Positions 59,693 to 64,000 of a DNA stretch of 64,000 nucleotides are shown here, piece after piece. This DNA comes from Synaphobranchus kaupii. Lineage: Eukaryota > Chordata > Actinopteri > Anguilliformes > Synaphobranchidae. The notes beneath the pieces were generated by a model that was not told the DNA's origin, ran no database searches, and saw only the letters and a program-made list of their open reading frames with translations. A program made the translations under genes and the position numbers. Numbering within the stretch: position 1 is the first letter of the stretch; every line of letters begins with the position of its first letter. The stretch is from positions 14,377,066 through 14,441,065 of the forward strand of contig CM056383.1 in assembly GCA_029718625.1 (NCBI GenBank). Reading direction: 5' to 3'.

Positions 59693-62600
59693 AATCCTGA
59701 GCTCAGCGGAATTTATGTCCTTATCTGTTGCCAAGTGTCCGTCCATGTCTCTCCCCATTCTGAAACAAATGCAATATATTTACAGGATGAAGACTAACGC
59801 TCATGAACAAGCACATTGTGCTTATGAGACACTTGAGAAAATGTCGATGAGGTCGTCACCTGACAAGGCCCCAGAGCTCTGTAGCCTACATTAAACCTCT
59901 CTCCTTTTTTGCTTAAAAACAGGGAGCTTTCACTGTGGCAATAGTACGTAGTCAGGTTTTTGTCTTCATTCAACTCTGAATTTGACAGGGCACACTTCCC
60001 CGGGACCCTCCTCCCTCACCGTCACATGGACTCTGATCAATAACTTACATGGCGTTCATGATTCTGCAACTAGGTACATTCAACTGGCAGCACAATATTT
60101 GACACAGTCGAAGGAGTTTCTGCTGCTTTGGCAAGATTTCCTGGTGCAACTTTTGGCTTTGCTCCCCACTAATATGAGAGAATCTTATTTAGCTTTACCA
60201 TGCTCTGTTGGTTCTAAAGAATATCATTAGTTTTCCCATCACAGTAATGTCCCTGTTTAATTATGAAACTTTGAGACATTCCAACTGCAAGAGATGCCTT
60301 AGGTGAAAAAGCTATGATTATAAAGCTACCCAAGGGCAGGATTCAATTACGAATGAGTAAAAAGAAAACAAGCGCTGAAGAGGGGGAAAAAAAAAAAATT
60401 TATCTTCTTAGTATCCGAGACCGTTTCCTCCCCGCCATATGAAACGGGCTTATTAATGAGATTCTGTTTGTACATCTACCCCGTGCGTCTCTTTGAACAA
60501 ACTCCAGTTATGTACGTACAAGTCGCAGCGATAACGCCTCAAACGACTGCATTGGCATTAGGAAATCAGCGTCGTCGTCGCCGTCGGATATCGATTACGT
60601 GAGATCATACGGCCTTAACGCATTTCTCTCTTGTTGAGGTGCGTGTTCTGAAATGCACCCTTTTCATCAATTGCAGTGTGGGTTGGATCTTTCCGGAAAA
60701 AAATATCAAGCGAAATTATTCTGTTTATTAAACATATCATGTGTCACTATAATTACTATATTAATTATGCTGAGCTCCTGCACACTCTTCAGCAGTTTAG
60801 CATGCATAATGTACAGATCACATCATCATTTTAAGTATACCCACTGAACTGCACACCAGCAGCTTCTATTACAGTTTCCAATTCATTAATTCAATTGGTC
60901 AAGGGTCCATCAGTTATTCTTGAATGTCTCTGTCAAAGACTGGTGGACAATGCGAGAGGCATGTTGGTTATCAAATTTAATAGCCAGGATTCAAAGGCTG
61001 GGCTGCAAATGGTTTTGTATTTCTATAGTCAGAGAAGCCCCAGGAGCCTTTAAGGTATGGTTGGCAAAGGCATGTTCCAAAGTAACTAAGCTTGGCTATC
61101 AAAGATGTATACAATTTGATTCATGAAAGTTTGTAGCCACAAATTGACATTGGTTCTTTTGCCTCCATTTCAACCCATTAAAATATGTTAATGCCTGAGG
61201 AAGCAGGAAGTTTCTGAACAATAGTCAAATCGGCAGCAAGAAAAAAGCTGCAATTTCACAATCTGTTTATTCCGTTCTTTAAAGACACGGAGAACATGCC
61301 TTAGTGGACTCTGCTCCTGAGAGACATGGACGGTAGATAATATCATTAGGCATCTACAAAATTTCAAATTGCGGTTCACAGCTGGGAACTTCTAAATACC
61401 CTTCGAAAAGTTACGGAAAAAATACGTATCCAAAGCCTGAATTAAACCCAGAGCCACCCACAGGATCTCTCAGGAAACCATGAGGATGCGTGCAATGGAT
61501 GCAGACACAGCTTGAAAGTTTCAGCTGGAAGTACCCCACGGCAATAATTGGCCTACCATATCAAATCTATTTCCACGGACCAAAAAATAACTTTAAAAAA
61601 ACCTGATGGACAAATCCAATGAGTGGAGACAAAATTCTAAATCTATAAAAGGTCTCTGGTTTACAGGCCATCCCTGCTGGATGCTCCATTTTGAGTAGGA
61701 GAAGGCTAACGTGAACCTCAGGTATTCTGCTGTGAGAACAGACGCTGGGACAAAGAACCCCCCCCCCACATGGCTGTGGGACCGAATGTGATCCCCGAGC
61801 AGGGGACTGGGTTCTAGCATGTTCCTGCGGTTTAAGCAGGCAGGTTGGCAGAGAATGCGAGAGCACGCAGAAGCAGCACAGCCCAATTGCTGACTAAAGC
61901 TGTGTTCTTGGACACTCTGGCTGGATGGTCACACGTTTCGGGACTTTAGTCTTACAGGTTTGGGAATAGGGAGGAGAAAAAGAAAAAGAAAAAGAAAAAA
62001 CTTTGTACTCTAACTAGACTATTCAAAATTAGAATACTTTTTTAAAACTTGTTTTTGAAAAGTCTTTAATTCTTGGGAGGGATATACTCTTTTATGGTTT
62101 GCACATTCTGCATAAGTCTTACCTTCAATTTAAAGCGCGGCTATCTGTAGCATGAAATTAAATGGATCAAGCGACACATTTCTCCAATCACCATCAGAAC
62201 CATGCATTTCCTTCCCCCGACTGTAAAGCACAGGTCCGTTTTACTCGATATAAAATCCAGGGAAAGAGCTTGTTTCGACTAACCAGACTGTTTAAAAGGA
62301 ACTCTCGTAACATACTTGGCCCAACATGCCCCACTTTCAGCATCCGTTTCCTTTGTGCTGAGATTTATCAAAGTATATAATTTTGTCCCATTTCATTTTG
62401 AATGCAGAAATGCAGAATATTGAAATACTGATTATGTACATGAATGTTTCATAATATGATCATGCTTATGAATGCATTATGTTATTTTTTGTTTGCTTGA
62501 AATCAATATGGAGTAGTACTTTTTAATGATTCTTTGCCCGCTATTGATTTGCTTTCTTTTTACTTGCATAACATTTTGCAATTTAAGCTACAATTTCACA

Positions 62601-64000
62601 AATAATCACTATTTACAGAACTAAAGGTTACCAAAAGGTTTCCACCAACAATAATCATTCAGAACTTAAAATCCAGCTTGTCATATTTAAAAGATTAGCA
62701 GTGATTGAAGACAACATGGCTTAAATGAATGTCCTGATTTTACTTCATTATGTGTGACCAGTTTGGATTTACAAAGAGACGAGAGAATATCTAAAGAAAA
62801 ATCTAAATGCAATAAGTGCACTCGCTCAATCATTGTAGGAAAAAATGTCATCCTTAAACAGGGCAATGCAAGTCTTTAAAAATCCAACACAATAAAAACA
62901 AAAAACCTTTGGATGCTGGGTCAAAAGTTAATAAAATAGAAATTTAAACCCACGCTCTCACATTAGTAGAATGGTCTTGATTTAAGGCAAGTACACTTTT
63001 GCAAATAAATTAAGTTTTGGTTTGCTTTAATTAGCATGTGGCTATGCCTTCATCACACGCTAAGAGGCAAAGCTGAAAATTTGTTTGCTTGTTTTGGGAC
63101 TTCAGCTTCTCACCCATTATATTAACTCAAGACAATTCTACTCACGTGCGCGCGTGGGTATAATTTCTTTGTCATCTTTGCTATGGGACCCCGATCCCGC
63201 TGATGACTCAATGTTCATAAAGTCGTTTAAAATGCAGCCTTTCTCTGCTGGCTTCTCCAAACTCAAACCCAGCAAAGCTGAATTCACATTGCCCGCCTGT
63301 GGCTAAGTCTCTCATGGAAGCATTAATTTTGTTTTTCCTGAGACACTTGGCAGTATTGATGGCATAAGTGCTGCCAGACAAAGCACAATTTTCATTTTGC
63401 AGCATCCAGATGAATTCATTTAAACAGAGCATCCACCTTTGATATTATTTTGAAATACAAACGTTGCAATAATAGAATTTGTATGAGATACATGCCGAGA
63501 AGCTGAAAGGGACTGCTGTGGCTTTTTTGGATAAATTCAGGTTGTCCTTGCATGTCTGTGATTTTTAAAACGGAAGAAAGAACAGCCCAGATGGCCTCTG
63601 GACTCCAAAAGGCGTTTTGGGTGGAGACTGTTCTCTGACCTGTAGAGAGTATCAGTACAAAGGACTATAGCCAGGGAGTCTCGAAAAATAAATAAAATAA
63701 ATAAACCGCCGGTGACAACTGATATCCCCTAGCTCAGGACCCGGGCTCACCCCCGTGGGGAGGTGTCAGGCTCCTTCTAACGTGGGCCATCGACATGCTG
63801 TCCCCCCCTGCCCGCTCAGCTGTGACAGGAGTATGACAGCCCGTAAGAGCTCGGAGTTTACCCATAATTCTAAGCCAGTCAAGCGCAAACAGCAAAATCA
63901 GCACAAAGACCCAGCCAATTTAACATTTCAATATATATTGGCAATACAGTTGCCATGACGAAAGGCGGACTAAAGAGTCAGAACGATTACACGGGGAAAC
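59693..64000. other. non-coding, mostly unique DNA
   Basis: No exon, RNA gene or bounded transposon is recognised. Small features are an A run near 60390, an (AAAAAG)n stretch at 61974-62000 and a 10-C run at 61758-61767. The segment 63190-63480 is of even composition and is a candidate conserved non-coding element. The 96-101-codon frames in this region have no recognisable domains. Confidence 0.55.
61974..62000 (+). repeat. (GAAAAA)n simple repeat
   Basis: About four units of gaaaaa in a row. Confidence 0.85.

Overview
The window looks like non-coding DNA from a ray-finned fish, most probably a teleost. I infer this from the repeats: several miniature Tc1/mariner elements with fish-type ends, a Tc1-like transposase remnant, an L2/CR1-type LINE fragment, degenerate tRNA-derived SINE pieces, and many CA/GT microsatellites and long G/C homopolymers. 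I found no exon, conserved protein domain or intact RNA gene. Open frames over about 100 codons are either tandem-repeat translations or unsupported frames in CpG-rich or repeat DNA. The simplest reading is an intergenic region or very large intron.

Layout. 1-9.2 kb: unique DNA with CpG-rich patches and two diverged dispersed repeats. 9.26-10.66 kb: a 54-bp minisatellite, a 29-bp minisatellite and a 24-C run. 10.7-18 kb: unique DNA, a hAT-like non-autonomous element (14983-16083) and microsatellites. 18-25.1 kb: a 185-bp MITE, a SINE piece and two Tc1-type elements (20781-21450, 24290-25099). 25.1-32.5 kb: unique DNA, a CpG-rich block (28.5-29.5 kb), SINE pieces and a GT microsatellite. 32.9-34.3 kb: a 32/37-bp minisatellite. 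34.3-42.1 kb: poly-G runs, a 145-bp duplication, a third Tc1-type element (38203-38845), the largest CpG-rich block (38.9-40.6 kb) and a long GT tract. 42.1-49.3 kb: unique DNA, the LINE fragment, a 154-bp duplication, a Tc1 transposase relic and a 913-bp element with inverted ends. 49.8-55.8 kb: a roughly 6-kb array of about 200 copies of a 28-bp unit. 55.8-64 kb: mostly unique DNA with a SINE and poly-G/poly-C runs.

Two observations stand out. First, three Tc1-type elements with three different terminal repeats carry the same internal core of about 300 bp, including the same C-terminal transposase codons and stop; this suggests exchange of ends or cores between families. Second, the 28-bp array has nested higher-order structure: a 112-bp four-unit repeat, a block of about ten nearly identical units, and a head-to-tail duplication of 1,684 and 1,714 bp whose copies appear nearly identical. 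No multi-gene system is visible. Database searches could not be run; family names rest on recognised sequence signatures.
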